Shown here one piece after another: positions 23,501 to 35,459 of a stretch of DNA of 64,000 nucleotides. The notes beneath the pieces are model-generated. The model worked only from the letters and a program-made list of their open reading frames with translations, was not told where the DNA came from and did not search any database. This DNA comes from Reticulitermes speratus (taxonomy: Eukaryota > Arthropoda > Insecta > Blattodea > Rhinotermitidae): positions 19,434,406 to 19,498,405 of the forward strand of contig JAJKFL010000004.1 in assembly GCA_021186555.1 (NCBI GenBank), read 5' to 3'. Made by a program: the position numbers and the translations under genes. The stretch's first letter is position 1. Every line of letters starts with the position of its first letter.

Positions 23501-25250
23501 ATATAAAAATTGAGGTGAATCACAGGCTGTGCGTAGCGTCAAAAGAGATGTGACTTTTGGGGTTCTGATGGCGATGACTATGAAGGACAATCTCTCCTGG
23601 TGTGCGACGTTGTGTTGTCAGGTATAAATATACGACGTTTTGTAGAACCCTATAAGTTCAACATTTAGACGGAAGCAGCTGATTCTTCCGAAAGTCGGTA
23701 CGTTTGTAACACGCTAGAACTATTCCTCGTCAAATGAGAAGATTGGATGACTGTGTACAGTGAACTGGGTAGAAGAGAAGCCAATTCGACATTTTCGCAA
23801 TAACATTTAAATTTTGATTTGATGGTAGTGTTTTTCTGTGGGGCTACAACCTACTTTTCACTACAGTTACTTATATAGGTATTTTATACAGCACAGTTAC
23901 TTGAGTGTATCATTTTTGAATTCAAAGGAAGTTGGCGTAAGGTACAACTTGATACCTGTAAGACGAGTATAGATGTAATAAACCAAAAAGGAAATAAAGC
24001 TTTAATTTTAAAAAAATTTTGTGATTGTTTTTTAGTTTTTGATTTTTTTCGATTGAAATCACATGTGGAGCGTCGATTTTAAGGAAGACATTAAACAATG
24101 GTAACATTCTTCTGCAAAGAAATTTTTAGAACGTGCTGCAGAATATACTTGTTTGGACATGATGAAGAGTAGAAGTCGACGGAATATCTAGAGGGCAGCA
24201 TCAGAAGAAGGATTATCAAAATCCATTACGACTTACTGGCTATAAGGAAGAAGTGATACTGAGGAGATGCTCGTAAACCTTGGAACGAAGCTGTAATCGG
24301 ATTGTGGCTGTTCTTGAAAGACATAAAAAGGCAGAAAGACTAGGAAGGCTGCATAACAGAAGAACAAATTTTACTTGAAGACCGGGATACATTACAACAG
24401 TCTAGATTCGAACCGTATACTACTAGAATAGAAGGCATACGTCTTGTATATTACTAAGCTGGATCATAATGCAGTCTGATCCAAAATCTGTTTCCAGTGA
24501 ATGCCATTCTTTTATATGAGTTTAAACAAATTGAAATTACCACGTTTCACTCTATGACAGCGATTTGAATTGGGTCTTCTGGGATATGCCACCATATTAA
24601 TTTGTAAGTGGTTACTGACGTTTCAGATGATATTGCTGCCTCCGTTTGCAAGGTACTCGGAAACGTTTAGTGACTGTTTAACAATCGATACGGTTTCATT
24701 CCCTGTAAGACTTCAATCTTCAACGACGTCTCTGTGAGAACCTCACCACTCTCAGGGATATGAATTGTTCGGTTTTTATTCTTTGCAGTAACATCTTCGG
24801 TCAGGTTCCTAGTATTTCGTCCTTAATCCTTTACCATTGGTTACCAGCAGGTTGATATTAATCAGAGTTCTTGAAATATATTTCAGAAGGGAAAAAGAGA
24901 AGATGGTGTCTTGCAGTTAAATGCCTTCATGTTCATCCGCGCTGAAAGAAACTTTTCAATTAGAGGAGCCTCCTTTTTAATTTCTCAGTCTTACTTAAGG
25001 CATTTCTAATCAGCGTGGCTGAGCTGCTGGACTTGAAAACTTTATGCTTCTATGAAACCCACAAATTAATCCGAAGAAGAAAATTTATTTCCTTTATTCA
25101 TTAGAAATTAATACAGGGCATTGTTTTTCCGCCTGTTCTAGTTTTATAACACAGGGAGTCGTAAGTTTAAAGGTTTATAATAAAGTTGTGTTATTGAGGT
25201 GACACACACATTGAAATTTCTCCATCTTGTTTTCAATTAGAAACGAAACA
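17600..25250. other. Long stretch without recognisable genes
   Basis: I found no exon of known family, SINE or LINE tail. Two short mutually similar segments lie at about 19,290-19,395 and 24,590-24,680, sharing ACGTTTCAGATGA and TGCTGCCT. A 16-bp word, CGCCATCTATCGACAG or near it, occurs twice at about 19,040-19,096. A minus-strand frame at 20,521-20,886 continues the trend of one at 20,883-21,074, without recognisable domains. A possible hAT-type end (GGGTTTGGGAACCA) is at about 22,908. Confidence 0.5.
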
Positions 25251-25251
25251 G

Positions 25252-25445
25252 CAGTTGTTTACCGACGTTTAGGACGGCCCATCGGACTGATATTTGAGAG
25301 TAAAGCACTCCAAAGCTCTTGACGTTTGAAGATGGGACCTAGCAGCTGTCCCGAAACGTCGTTAACCTACCAGTATACGCTGCCCAACAATCCAGAGAAG
25401 CGAAGAACTCATCTGCACCGTGGCGGAAGCCTGAAATCCTGCAAA
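25252..25445. mobile_element. Foldback element FB-D family, diverged
   Basis: The right arm reads TTTGAAGATGGGACC...GTCCCGAAACGTCGTTAACC, then CTGCACCGTGGCGGAAGCCT. The left arm has the inverted counterpart ACCGACGTTTAGGACGGCCC. Stem II of the hammerhead-like fold (GGGAC/GTCCC) is intact here. It shares its outer end with the copies at 39.7 and 50.1 kb. Confidence 0.75.
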
Positions 25446-25449
25446 GATA

Positions 25450-26695
25450 GGCAACGTTTCTGAAGATTCGTCAATGGATAAAACAAAAACATTTCGAAAT
25501 CTACTCTTTTAGATCCATGCGATTGGGTTGGTCCTGGGAGAGGGAGAGCTCAATCCAATGAACTTACCTGTAGGTTTCAAAACGGTTTTGTTTTGAACTG
25601 AAGACGGAACTGTGGCATAAGGAAAATTCCAATGTTGGCTATATGTAGCCACATTAGGTTTTTAAAGGACTTTAGGCCCTAAAATTGAAGTTGGCCTTCT
25701 GCGTGTGTGTCCAGCGTATCGTAATGCCAGTTTGTAGCTTCGGAAGTAGATATTTACTTTTAAGGCTCGCCCTTTTTGCTATACTAAAACACTTCACGCC
25801 CCTTACTGAGGGCCATACCGTTCGACTGGCTGTCAGGTGGCTACTTCCATGGAATCCAGGGTTGATCGCCAGGAAGAACCATGTAGGATTGGTGTAAAGT
25901 GGCAGTTCGGCAGGTTTATGTCTGCATACTTGTGTTCCATCCTGTCACTCATCACTCCATCAACATTCCACACTCATATGCCCTTGAGATGTCACAAAAT
26001 TGCTTCGTGTTGCTACTGCACTTGGCGGGACACAGATTAAAGCGGACTTGAATCACCTACATTTTATCAGTCTCACACTGTATTCCGCATATTTGCGAAA
26101 CTGAGTAAATTTCAGTCCGATTAATCATGATACACCAACCCGGCACCGGAAGTCCTCCTCCGTATTTAGGGATTCCGAGCTCGAATTACACCCTAGAGAC
26201 GGACAGCCGTGTCACCCCATTCAAGCAAATGAATTATTGGTCATGTCGTGATTTCGTAATCCTTTCTAATTCTTGATTTACAGTTATCCTACTGGCCGTC
26301 GCTATGTAGCCAATGCAGTTGAAGAAGCGTTGTTAAGTAACCCAATAATTGATCTATAAACAAAATCAGTCAGGTACCCACTGCCCTTTTGTCGTCAGAA
26401 TATCTTAAGCTTTGTGACATATTTGTAGGGATTTTACGTCGCTTTACAAAAAGCCGAACTGCTTGCAGGCATTCTGCGCTAGCCATGTGTGCTCTCAGTC
26501 TTGCATCTTGCATGCGTTGTGTGTGGTACAGTTCCATTGAGTGCTCGATACGTAACGTTAAGGGCCAACCCTTTTCTAGCATCGAATGAAGCTGTGTACA
26601 GTTAGTTCGAGTTTCTGCATAGCGAGGGGTGTATAAAAGAGGCCTGTTTGCCTGGAGAGGCTGATAAAACCACGAGTTTCCAGTTTCGTACTCTT
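25450..26695. other. Unique DNA, no gene recognised
   Basis: No recognised feature. Confidence 0.55.
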
Positions 26696-26699
26696 TTTG

Positions 26700-26855
26700 T
26701 TTAAGGTCTATGTTTATGTTAGTGTTTGACCTTTCATGGCCTCTTACCTTTAATTTTTGCCGTACAAAATGTTGTATGCAGTTCTTATTTCTGTCGTGCG
26801 TTCTACACGTCCGGCATATCTCACCATCTTCGATTTAATTACCGTAACAATACCA
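26700..26855 (-). mobile_element. LINE tail fragment, family LA
   Basis: The minus strand reads through a stretch resembling MVRYAGRVERTTEIRTAYNI, the diverged form of the family's RWAGHVxRMGExxxxYR segment. It matches the other LA copies (for example 60.87-61.16 kb, plus). Confidence 0.6.
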
Positions 26856-26857
26856 AG

Positions 26858-27128
26858 GAGACGGAATAGCTGAGTCGGTATTGTGACTAGGACACGGTCT
26901 ACACGACCGAGGAATCGTGGTTCGATTCGTGACAGTGACAAGAAACTACTTTCGGAAGAGTCCAGTCCGACACTGGGCCCCACTCAGCCTCCTATTCAAT
27001 GGATACAGGGGCTCTTTCTCCGGGGATAAAGCTGTCAGGGCGTAAAGCTGAAAAGGCACCTCCATCTAGTGCCTAGGTTATAAATGCGTGGAATTATGCC
27101 GCCACCGCATATGCTTCATGTTTTGCAC
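26858..27128 (+). mobile_element. tRNA-derived SINE, family S3
   Basis: The tRNA-like head, GGAGACGGAATAGCTGAGTC, has box-B-like GTGGTTCGATTCGTG. The body includes CACTCAGCCTCCTATTCAAT, AAGCTG..AAGGC and GGTTATAAATGCGTGGAAT. The copy at 58.68-58.92 kb follows the same order. It abuts the LA LINE fragment just upstream. Confidence 0.7.
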
Positions 27129-27204
27129 AGGAAGTAGCACAGCTAGTAGCCGGAAGCACAGATTAAGGTTCTTGGTATTCCGTAATTTCCGTGTATTCGT
27201 CAGT

Positions 27205-27422
27205 ACTAAAAAGTCAAACTAAATACACTAATAGTAGTTTGTTGAGAATATCATTATATATTATTAGAGTCTCCTGCATATTTCGGCCCTATATGAGCCA
27301 CCATCAGGGAGAAGCATGTTCCTCCCTGATGATGGCCCATATAGGGCCGAAACATGTATACTATGGTAATATATAACGATACTTTGAAAAACTACAATAA
27401 GTGTATTTAGTTTGACTCTTTA
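27205..27422. mobile_element. Foldback element FB-B with hammerhead motif
   Basis: About 105-bp arms pair almost throughout. The left arm begins AAAAAGTCAAACTAAATACA and the right arm ends GTATTTAGTTTGACTCTTTA. The loop is only about 10 bp (near 27,311-27,320). The right arm keeps CTGATGA (27,326-27,332), stem II GGCCC/GGGCC, GAAA and ACATGT (27,352-27,357). The left arm (minus) has CTGATGG and a 5-bp stem I, TCTCC/GGAGA (27,312-27,308 with 27,274-27,270). Confidence 0.75.
27326..27358 (+). ncRNA. Hammerhead-like core in FB-B right arm
   Basis: CTGATGA, one T, GGCCC-ATATA-GGGCC, GAAA and ACATGTA are all present. The sequence after the expected cleavage site (TACTATGG) does not pair with the bases before the core, so stem I is missing from this arm. 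Confidence 0.5.
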
Positions 27423-27834
27423 ATACAGATAAAGGAATCTGATAAAGGCATGCGCTGGTAGATTGTTTGATCATTACGCTGAGCATAATAAAAGCTGTAA
27501 ATGAGTTACAACAGCATAAGCAGTAACATTTGTATTTGTGACGTCCCATACAAAATACGTGAAGTACCTTAAATAAATCTGTGCCCGTTCCGACACATTA
27601 TCCAAACTGTATATTGACATCGATCTACGAATTCCTGGCCAAAGCTCTCGTCCATCATATAATGTTATTTTTCTATCTGTGGAGCACTTTGTCGTATCTT
27701 CGTCCTGAGTATCTCGTGACAAATGACAACCGTCTAAGCGCTTCCTTTGTAACATAAGAGTGCACAGCTGTACAGACGTATGTCGTATTGTGTTGCTGGA
27801 ACAGATAACGACAAGTGATAGATCTATTCTTCAG

Positions 27835-28265
27835 AACCTGCTACTAACTAACTATCTCCATGGTGCAGAGTTCTTCTTGAGAAGCTAATAGTTCCTCAGC
27901 TAATCAAGAAAGTCCCTGCATTTTCGGAACCAAAAGGTTCAATACCGCTTTCGTAAGACCTGGTACTCTTCTCTATCCTGAGCCAGATGAATCTAATACA
28001 TGCCATCTCATCATATTTCTTGAAGCTTTATTTTAATATTATTCTACTATATAATTCTAGGTCTCACAAGTGGTTCTTCTCTTCAGGTTTCCCCACCAAA
28101 ACACTGTATGTATGTCTTTTCTCCACCGTACTATCCACACACGCCGCGCTTCTTGATTTGATCTCCCTAGTAGGACATAGTTAGGAGTGCAAATCATGAA
28201 GTTTCTCATTAGGGAATATTCTCTATTCTTCTCTCACGTACTCTGTATTAGATCCAAACATTTGT
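27835..28265 (-). mobile_element. LINE 3' end, family LA
   Basis: In minus orientation this is the C-terminal coding end and 3' UTR of a non-LTR retrotransposon. It is recognised by the fixed words CTCCATGG..CAGAG(T/A), TATCCTGAGCCAGATGAATC, GTTTCCCCACCAAAA and GTATG. The left boundary is the tail CTACTAACTAACTA, equal to (TTAG)n on the element strand. It aligns with copies at 33.7, 41.6, 55.4 and 60.3 kb and, in plus orientation, 60.9 kb. It is 5'-truncated and heavily mutated. Confidence 0.85.
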
Positions 28266-28268
28266 TAA

Positions 28269-28311
<43 letters not shown>

Positions 28312-28400
28312 GCCTATTATTATTTCCATTCCCCGTCACATTGTTGCTTTCTATTATTATTATTATTAATATTATTATCATCATCATCGTCATCGTTATC
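28269..28400. repeat. (CTA)n and (ATT)n/(ATC)n microsatellites
   Basis: A pure CTA run at 28,269-28,311 is followed, after about 40 bp, by ATT units grading into ATC at 28,350-28,400. Confidence 0.9.
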
Positions 28401-28404
28401 CTCT

Positions 28405-30260
28405 TTCATTCTTTGACTCAATAATGCATGGTAGATGTATACTGTTATTGAGGACTGGTCAAATCATGTCGCTAAGAATGTTCGTTAGTATTATTCACAG
28501 TGCTGTAATCATAATCATTAATTATCTAGTGCTAGTTTTGTAACTGTCCTTGTCACTATTAAACTAGCACATTAATAAAAGATAAGTGCATTTAAGTGTT
28601 ACTATTTTACTTTATTATGCATTAAATACGAGTCTCCTCGTCAGGGGTGGCGATGTAGGGCCTACTCATTATACGCACGTATAATTTATTTTCATTTTTT
28701 TCAATTTAACTGTAACTTTCAAGAAAATTAATTATGTGACCTTTTTATTTTTTTTTTGTCTTGGCTTCGCTCTTGTCCTCCTGTTTTGCTGTTTCCTTGT
28801 ACTTGTGATCACTTGTGTAATTGACCACTGGGCTGTTGAACCGACCTTAAATAAGCAAAGAAATGAACTGAATTATTAATTTCGTCTTGTTACGCGTGAC
28901 TATATACTTTATGTGGACGGACCCAAGAGAGGCACTGAACAGAGGACTTCTTGATTGTGCGAAATGTGATAACTACAAATGAATTCCATAAGTGCTTCAG
29001 TGTTCACAGAGGGATGAAACAGATTGTAAGGGCACCCAAAATAAATGTGACGATGCCTTCCTCCAATCCTAATATCACAATGCGGCTGCGGCAGAGGCTC
29101 TTAATGTATTACAAGGCGTTGTCGTTACATTGTCCTCACCTTTTGTGTGGTGATAGTGTCTTTGTTAAAGGCCAGCTTCTTTTATAATTCTTGTCAGGTA
29201 TTCAAATGTCACCCACTTGTTTCAAAACGGTTACGAATTTCAGAGTGTCACGCCTTATCCATTATACTTTATTCTCTCTGAATTCTGTGCCTGCCTTGTG
29301 TTGTGGTTTAGTTTTTAAGGCTACGCCATTTTGTTAGCTCACGTTTCTTGTTGTATTAAAAAAGATAGTTTTATTAATGCCAAATTTCCTTAAATCCTTA
29401 AAGCGCGCCTTTTAAATGCCCAATATTGTTAATGTTATAAAACCAGTTCAGCCAATCATTGCTAAGTTTTTAGTACCTCGTTGCAGTGACAAAGCCAGAT
29501 GAGTTTCTTTTGAGCAGTCAAGAGATGGCTGATGAATTTTTATTTTTACACCAGCATGGTAAAGTAACGGCAATGTTTAGATGCCAAAAAGACGATCTTT
29601 CTAATCGCATTATCTCGTTCGCAGCACGGAACGTTTTTATTAAACTACGATGCAGGTCTTAGGAATTCCAAGACGGAGAGGCAGTTGAACCGTCGTATGA
29701 TTGCAGACACTGGGATTTACTAAGAGAGAGCACACTTGTTATTGTGGTTGGAATTGTAGTTTTTGTTTATTGCAATTGAACAGTTAAAACACATTCGTGT
29801 ACATGTTTTAAGTGGCAGACCGTCCTATTCTTCCTTTTGCTGCTTGCATCAGAACTGATGCAATGTATTGACGTTTGAATTTTAAGTGGCACTCCTCATT
29901 ACTGACATTCTAACTATGCTAGTAAAAGGTAAAGCAATCCCATTACAGGCCTGGACAGGCCTTTAGGGTTCCAGGAGCTTGAGGCTCCCAAATGTCTAGA
30001 CAATCGGCATATGAAGGTGGTAAGGTTGTCACCCCTACGCACCGGCCGCCTTTACCCCCCAGGAAATACTCCTGGTACTCGTACAACGCACTAAACAAAA
30101 TACACTGTGTTGACGCAGTATAATTGCTGATTACCAAGAACACAGCGACATGTAATATGTAAAATAGAACATACGGCTCTTTTCTCGTCTCACTGTTAAA
30201 ATATCTCTTTAACGTCACGGTACACGGTCTTTCTTGGAAACTAGACAGTTACTCAGGCCG
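28405..30260. other. Unique DNA, no gene recognised
   Basis: No exon or classified repeat is seen. The end of this stretch (29,940-30,230) holds a 91-codon minus frame without family resemblance. Confidence 0.5.
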
Positions 30261-30264
30261 AAAT

Positions 30265-30560
30265 AAATTCCCCTGCTTTTATGAAACCCGAAGGTTTATC
30301 ACCTTGGTAACAAAACCTTTATCCTGAATCCATTTCCCACCTTCACACACTGCTTCTCCAACATCCATTTTAATATTAACCTCCCATCTGCGCTAGATTT
30401 CCCAAGTGGTCTTTTCAGTTGAGGTTTTCAGACCAGAGGTGTGTATTCTTTATTTGTCCCATGTGTACTACATGTCTCGCCCATCTTACCTTTCTTCATT
30501 TAATCACCATAACAATATATGGTAAAGACTCCATATTATGAATTTTATTATCATAATTCT
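30265..30560 (-). mobile_element. LINE tail fragment, family LA
   Basis: The order GCTTTTATGAAACCCGAAGG, CTTGGTAACAAAACC, TCCATTTTAATATTAACCTC, CCCATCTTACC and AATCACCATAACAATAT is that of the other minus-strand LA copies. Diverged and 5'-truncated. Confidence 0.7.
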
Positions 30561-30637
30561 CCCATCTTTATCTACCTCTTGCTTAACTACATCGAACGCA
30601 CAAGTTTCCTCAAGAAGTGACATTCCTGACTTTTATT

Positions 30638-30878
30638 CCGGTGATATTTGGTTCGAATCTCGGTCAGGAAACCGACATCTCTGACTGAGGTTCTTCTTGG
30701 TTCTCCAAACACCTTGGGACACATTAAGAAATATTCCCTTAAACTAGGCCACGACGTATTTTCGTCCACATTCTTTTCAATTTATATTTCACTATAAGTG
30801 CTCATCATCCAGTCAGTAGGCGATATACAATCTAAGGTACTGACAGTGTCGTTAAATAAACTATAAATAAATAAATGT
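30638..30878 (+). mobile_element. tRNA-derived SINE, family S2
   Basis: Box-B-like GGTTCGAATCTCG opens the copy. The body is GACTGAGGTTCTTCTTGGTT and TAGGCCACGACG, and the 3' end is GTGTCGTTAAATAAACTATA with an AAATAAATAAA tail. The head is short, so the copy is probably 5'-truncated. Confidence 0.8.
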
Positions 30879-30879
30879 A

Positions 30880-32175
30880 ATATTTGAATCTTAACCTCGC
30901 ACTTTATTTTCATATTCCTGTAACCTTGTCCCTCCTTGAGAACAGAAAGCCAAGTTCTGCGCACGTTTGTAGCTTGATGATGTGCTTAATGCCGTATGTT
31001 ACAATCCTCATGAATATACTTTGCCATTACTCATAGTTACTTCGTTGAATATTGCATGTGTCTTTCCTCCAATGGTTTCTATGCAGGAAATCCTTTCATC
31101 TCGTTTCTCTCTGTTACTTTGCGTTGTGTAGCGCACTTAATATTTATGGCTGCTGTTTATCTTAGAACTTATAAAAAGAAATGGTATATTTGTCGTCTTT
31201 TAATATATGCTTTATGTATTCCTTCCGTTAATCTGATATTTTAGCTATGCCTATAGCAACAGGAGAGGCATGCAAAGGATCGTGTTTTTCGTTTGTAAGA
31301 AACTGCGACAAGAATTTAAATAAATGGATACATTACATGTGTCACTGCCAGCGGTATCACGTTTCTCTACGTGCTTTATCTTAGGCCTTTCGCGAGTTCG
31401 AATCCTGCTGTGGCAAAGACGAGTGTGTGCGTTTTATTACAACTGCCTTTTAACTATAACTATATTTTACCCAATATGGAGGTTATGCCACGGGAAATTT
31501 CTCTCTACGTGGTAGAATATGGCTTAAGAAACCTGTAAATCACGAAAATTCGTGAGAAACAATGGTAAGAAACTACGTATATTGGAACATGTTGTGCGGA
31601 ACATACAGATAAAAGACGAATTGTTTAGTTATGTAAAGACTGGGTAAGTTATATATCAAGAATATGATTTTCCTACAAAGCAGAATAATGTTTGAGATGC
31701 ACTGCATAATAGAGAATTCTATGGAATATGGGGTGACTCGAGAGCAAATTGCATAACAGAGAGCTTCTTCGCCTCTACACTTTCAAGTTGTTTGGCGTGG
31801 GTAATTAAGAAGGTCGGAATGCGTGTTGTGCAGAGCTTCTGAGATACAGGAAGAGAACAGAAATGTATAAACAATTTTTATAAATATAACAGTTAATAAG
31901 CCAGTTGAGAGGACAATATGGATACTAGGCGAGAGGAATGCGTAGAATTTATTGTGGAACAAGTATTGACGAAAGGAGACTTTTTGGTAATGGAACTTAA
32001 TTGGTGGGATAGTTTTGTAGGTTTTGTAGTTTGTTTGGGTGTGTGGGTGGATAGATGAATGGTTTGTTAATTTTGGTATTTCCTCTGTTTGTTTGGATAT
32101 GTGGTTGGGTGGTTGGATGGTTGGTTAATTTATTCAAGTGATTACATTAATAGTTATATCATCCTGATCTTCCTC
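30880..32175. other. Unique DNA, no gene recognised
   Basis: At 31,375-31,425 a tRNA-like GCGAGTTCGAATCCTGC motif suggests a decayed SINE head, without a recognisable body. GGTTGGATGGTTGG-type simple repeats occur near 32,040-32,125. Confidence 0.5.
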
Positions 32176-32179
32176 AATC

Positions 32180-32705
32180 GAATCTGATTTTAGGCGCGTT
32201 CGCAAAATTACGAAACGCGACTATTAGCTTCGTCATGTGTATCCGTCCGTCTGTCCGTCCGCACGGAACAACTGGGCTCCCACTGGAATTTTCTTGAAAT
32301 TCGATATTTGAGTATTTCTCGAAAATTTGTCGAGAACACTTAAGTTTCATTAAAATATGACAAGAATAACGGGTACTTTACTTGAAGACCTATGTACATT
32401 TATGGCAATATCTCGCTGAATTATTCTTAGAATGACAAATGTTTCGGACAAAAGTTGTAAATAAAATCAAAACACATTTTAGTTCAATAACTATTTCCCA
32501 AAAATCGTTCCGTTTGTGAGATAATGTGGGAAAAATATGGTAAAGCCGGACAGGCTACAGATGACAATATAATATGGTGCATGCGCTTTGCATGCTGGAT
32601 AAATAAGACTACAGATAAGCCCTCAGAATATGTAATATTTATTACTCTACGACGGCAACAATGATTACACGAACGCCCCACAATGTTACGTTTTTACGTG
32701 CATTG
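32180..32705 (-). mobile_element. R1 repeat, near full-length copy
   Basis: Reverse complement of the 10,015-10,525 copy. It includes the central ATGCAAAGCGCATGCACCAT block and, on plus, the GTCCGTCTGTCCGTCCGC end. It keeps every block in order, so the two define the element. The minus ORF at 32,484-32,681 is only a frame through it. Confidence 0.85.
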
Positions 32706-33654
32706 CCTCTCTTGTTATAAATTGCTGTAATGTATTTAATAATTTATAGAACGACTTAATAAAGTACCTTTTGCCGAGACTCTTTCGGAAAGCCATCGTT
32801 GATAAGATCGAGCCAGATTGGTGAGTTAAATCTTTGGTAAAACTATTGCTTAAATGTGAATTGTATTGAACGTTCGTCATATGCTATGATGAGCTTCCTA
32901 TTGAACCTTGTAGTTAAACGGGTATTTAGTTAATTGTTTAATTATTGTACAGACTTAACGTGTTTTGTTCTAGAATAAAAACCTTAATTGCAGGCCATGC
33001 TCGTGATCCACTAGTATCGAGTTTATTTGCAGGCACTAATTAAACAGTCACGTGCATTAATTGGAAGAAGCGGCATAGAGTAAATTGATTATCGGAATTT
33101 GTGTGTCTTCTATTTATTTCAGTGACAGTGACAATATTTTCTGTTACTGTCTCATATGATGTGGTCATCTCCATACAATCGTCGCTGACTTTCTTAGTTG
33201 AAGGTTTTTGTATTAATAGTCGTCTCTCTCTTTTATGGGCTTCCATTGTGAAGCTGTGAATCAACTTAAACACTTTCAATAAGCTTTTAGATTACGCGGT
33301 TCTTGATTCGTAAGAAAATTTTTATTTACGCGCCGCGTCTCCCCTTATGTGTTCCGTTCCCAAAAAGACATATCTCACTTCAGACGAAGCTGCAGAACAG
33401 AAAGAAAATTCTACTGATTCCGTGGACCAAAGTACTTATAATTTGTTAAACAAATTCCTGGTTTTGCTAAACCCGATGATTCAATCACGTTTCCAAAAAC
33501 CGGCCAGTTTTCTATACCCAACTTCTGAATAAATTAATTCCAATTTATGTCTTCACAAATTTTTCGTTTACGATCCCTTTTAATATTACTGCCCCGTCTG
33601 TGATCACGACAGATTCTAAGATTTCGATTGAAAATTTTTTGTACATAAGTACCT

Positions 33655-34240
33655 ACCTACTTACCTATCTACCTAACTAACTAACAGACTAATTAACTAA
33701 TCAATAAGTCAATGGAACAGAATCTTCCTTCAGAGTTCAAGTAGATTCTCAAGTACTTACGAAATACCCATATTGCACGGAACCTGGTAGTTCATTAACG
33801 TCATCACAAGAGCCCGCCACTTGTCCCTATCCTGAGCCAGATGAATCCAGTCCACGCGGCTCCATACTGTTTCTATAAGATCGACTTTAATATTAGCCCC
33901 CATGTAGGCTAGGTCTTTAAAGTGGTCCGTTTACTTCAGGTTTCCCCACCAAAACCCTATATGCTGTTATTTTCTTCCCCATACGTGCCACGTGCTCCGC
34001 CCATTTTATCCTCCTTGGTTACCCGAGTAATATTTGGTGAAGAGTAAAAATCACGAAGCTCCTCATTGTGCTATTTTCTCCAGTCTTTTGTTACGTCCTC
34101 CCTCTTAAACCCTAATGTTTTTCTCAGCATTCTATTTAGGAACATTCTCGACCTGTGTTATTTCGTTAATGTGAGAAACCAAGTGTCGCCCCAATACAAA
34201 ACAACAGGCAAAATTAAAATCTTCTGTGGTTTAATGTTTG
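33655..34240 (-). mobile_element. LINE 3' end, family LA, with microsatellite tail
   Basis: The tail lies at the left as (CTAC)n/(CTAA)n, 33,655-33,705, equal to (TTAG)n on the element strand. The body contains CCCTATCCTGAGCCAGATGA, AAGTGGTCCG, GTTTCCCCACCAAAACCCTA and CGCCCATTTTATCC. It extends further 5' than most copies, to GTGTCGCCCCAATACAAAAC. No intact frame. Confidence 0.85.
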
Positions 34241-34370
34241 TGTTTTAAAATAGCAAATAGTTAAGACAGGAGTCTGGACCGAATGGTAGCACGCATTTCG
34301 CGAATTTATTTTGCTGTTAATGTAATCGTGTATGAAATTTGGTTTGTTAGATTTGTTCCTGTCACAACAC

Positions 34371-34745
34371 CTATATTATTATTATTATTATTATTCTATT
34401 ATTTGTTATCGCCTTTATTCAACGTATTTACAATTATATACTTCAAACAAGCCATGTTTATAGGGTATATAGTGTTGCAGCTGTTCTGTAGTTACAGCTT
34501 ATGGTGCATGTAATGTTATTTCCCATGTTAAATAGTTTGTACTTTTACATCAGTGCTTCCCGCAGTATGTGTGCAGTGCCCAGTGTGGCTGTTTTCTGTA
34601 GTTACTTGATGTCGTGCTTTCCGGGTTAGTTGCTCAGTTATTTTCTGAATGATTTTAAGAATGTTCCAATTGCCCCAATTATTACTGTTATCACTTTTGT
34701 TTTTACATTGCACATGCGCTGTATTTCTATTTTATAAAGTCTTTA
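34371..34745 (-). mobile_element. LINE C-terminal fragment, family LD
   Basis: It aligns with 48,974-49,350. Conceptual minus translation in broken frames gives the family's ...KVIPVIIGxTGTISK..., QKITEQ and ELQKTA-like pieces, known as the C-terminal end of some non-LTR retrotransposon proteins. The left end is an (AAT)n tail (34,371-34,395 on plus as TTATTA). No uninterrupted coding remains. Confidence 0.7.
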
Positions 34746-34749
34746 TATG

Positions 34750-35202
34750 CTAGAATATTCTCACCACATTACTTGATAACATTATTATTATTACTTATTG
34801 GAATTGTAGTTTTAATATAGTTAGTGTATTTGTAATTAATTTTATTGTATGTTGTATCTTCATTCTGCTTTTTCTTCATTTGCCAAGTAATTGTGCAGTA
34901 TCTGTGTATTTATGTATTGTTGCATTCGAGTGTTCATTTAGCAACTGGCCCTGCACTTCTAAGCCTGCATGTCAGTAAATTGAATTGAGTGTAACTGTAC
35001 TATCAGTATAGTCAGGAACAAATGAACTCTCTTAACAATTATTTATTTAACAATTATAATATGCTGTTTTCATGTGATTTCTTATTGTATCTTCTCTACA
35101 TGTTTTCGTTTGTTGTTTGTTTGTGTATTTTTCTTATGTTCCTGTTCTGTCTCTGTAATTTCCCTTATTGCTGTTTTGTCAGCGCATTAATAAATAAGTG
35201 AA
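34750..35202. other. AT-rich LINE-3'-UTR-like DNA
   Basis: It ends with CGCATTAATAAATAAGTGAA followed directly by (ATT)n, as LINE 3' ends do, but I could not match a body. Otherwise nothing recognisable. Confidence 0.4.
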
Positions 35203-35280
35203 TTATTATTATTACTATTATTATTATTATTATTATTGGTGGTGGTGGTAGTAGTGGCGATGATGGTGGTGGTGGTTGTG

Positions 35281-35319
<39 letters not shown>

Positions 35320-35322
35320 TTT
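35203..35322. repeat. Compound (ATT)n-(GGT)n-(AGT)n microsatellite
   Basis: Successive trinucleotide tracts: ATT at 35,203-35,237, GGT-rich to about 35,280, then a pure AGT run to about 35,321. Confidence 0.9.
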
Positions 35323-35459
35323 AGTTGTAGTAAGACATGTTATTAACGTCTTCGCTTGACGGCTTAAATGTTAGTCTTCACGCTTTATAACTCAGGTATT
35401 ACGTGGAAGTGAATGGTTAGTTTCGTGCTCCGGCCGTTTTAATCCGCAGTGTAATTCCT

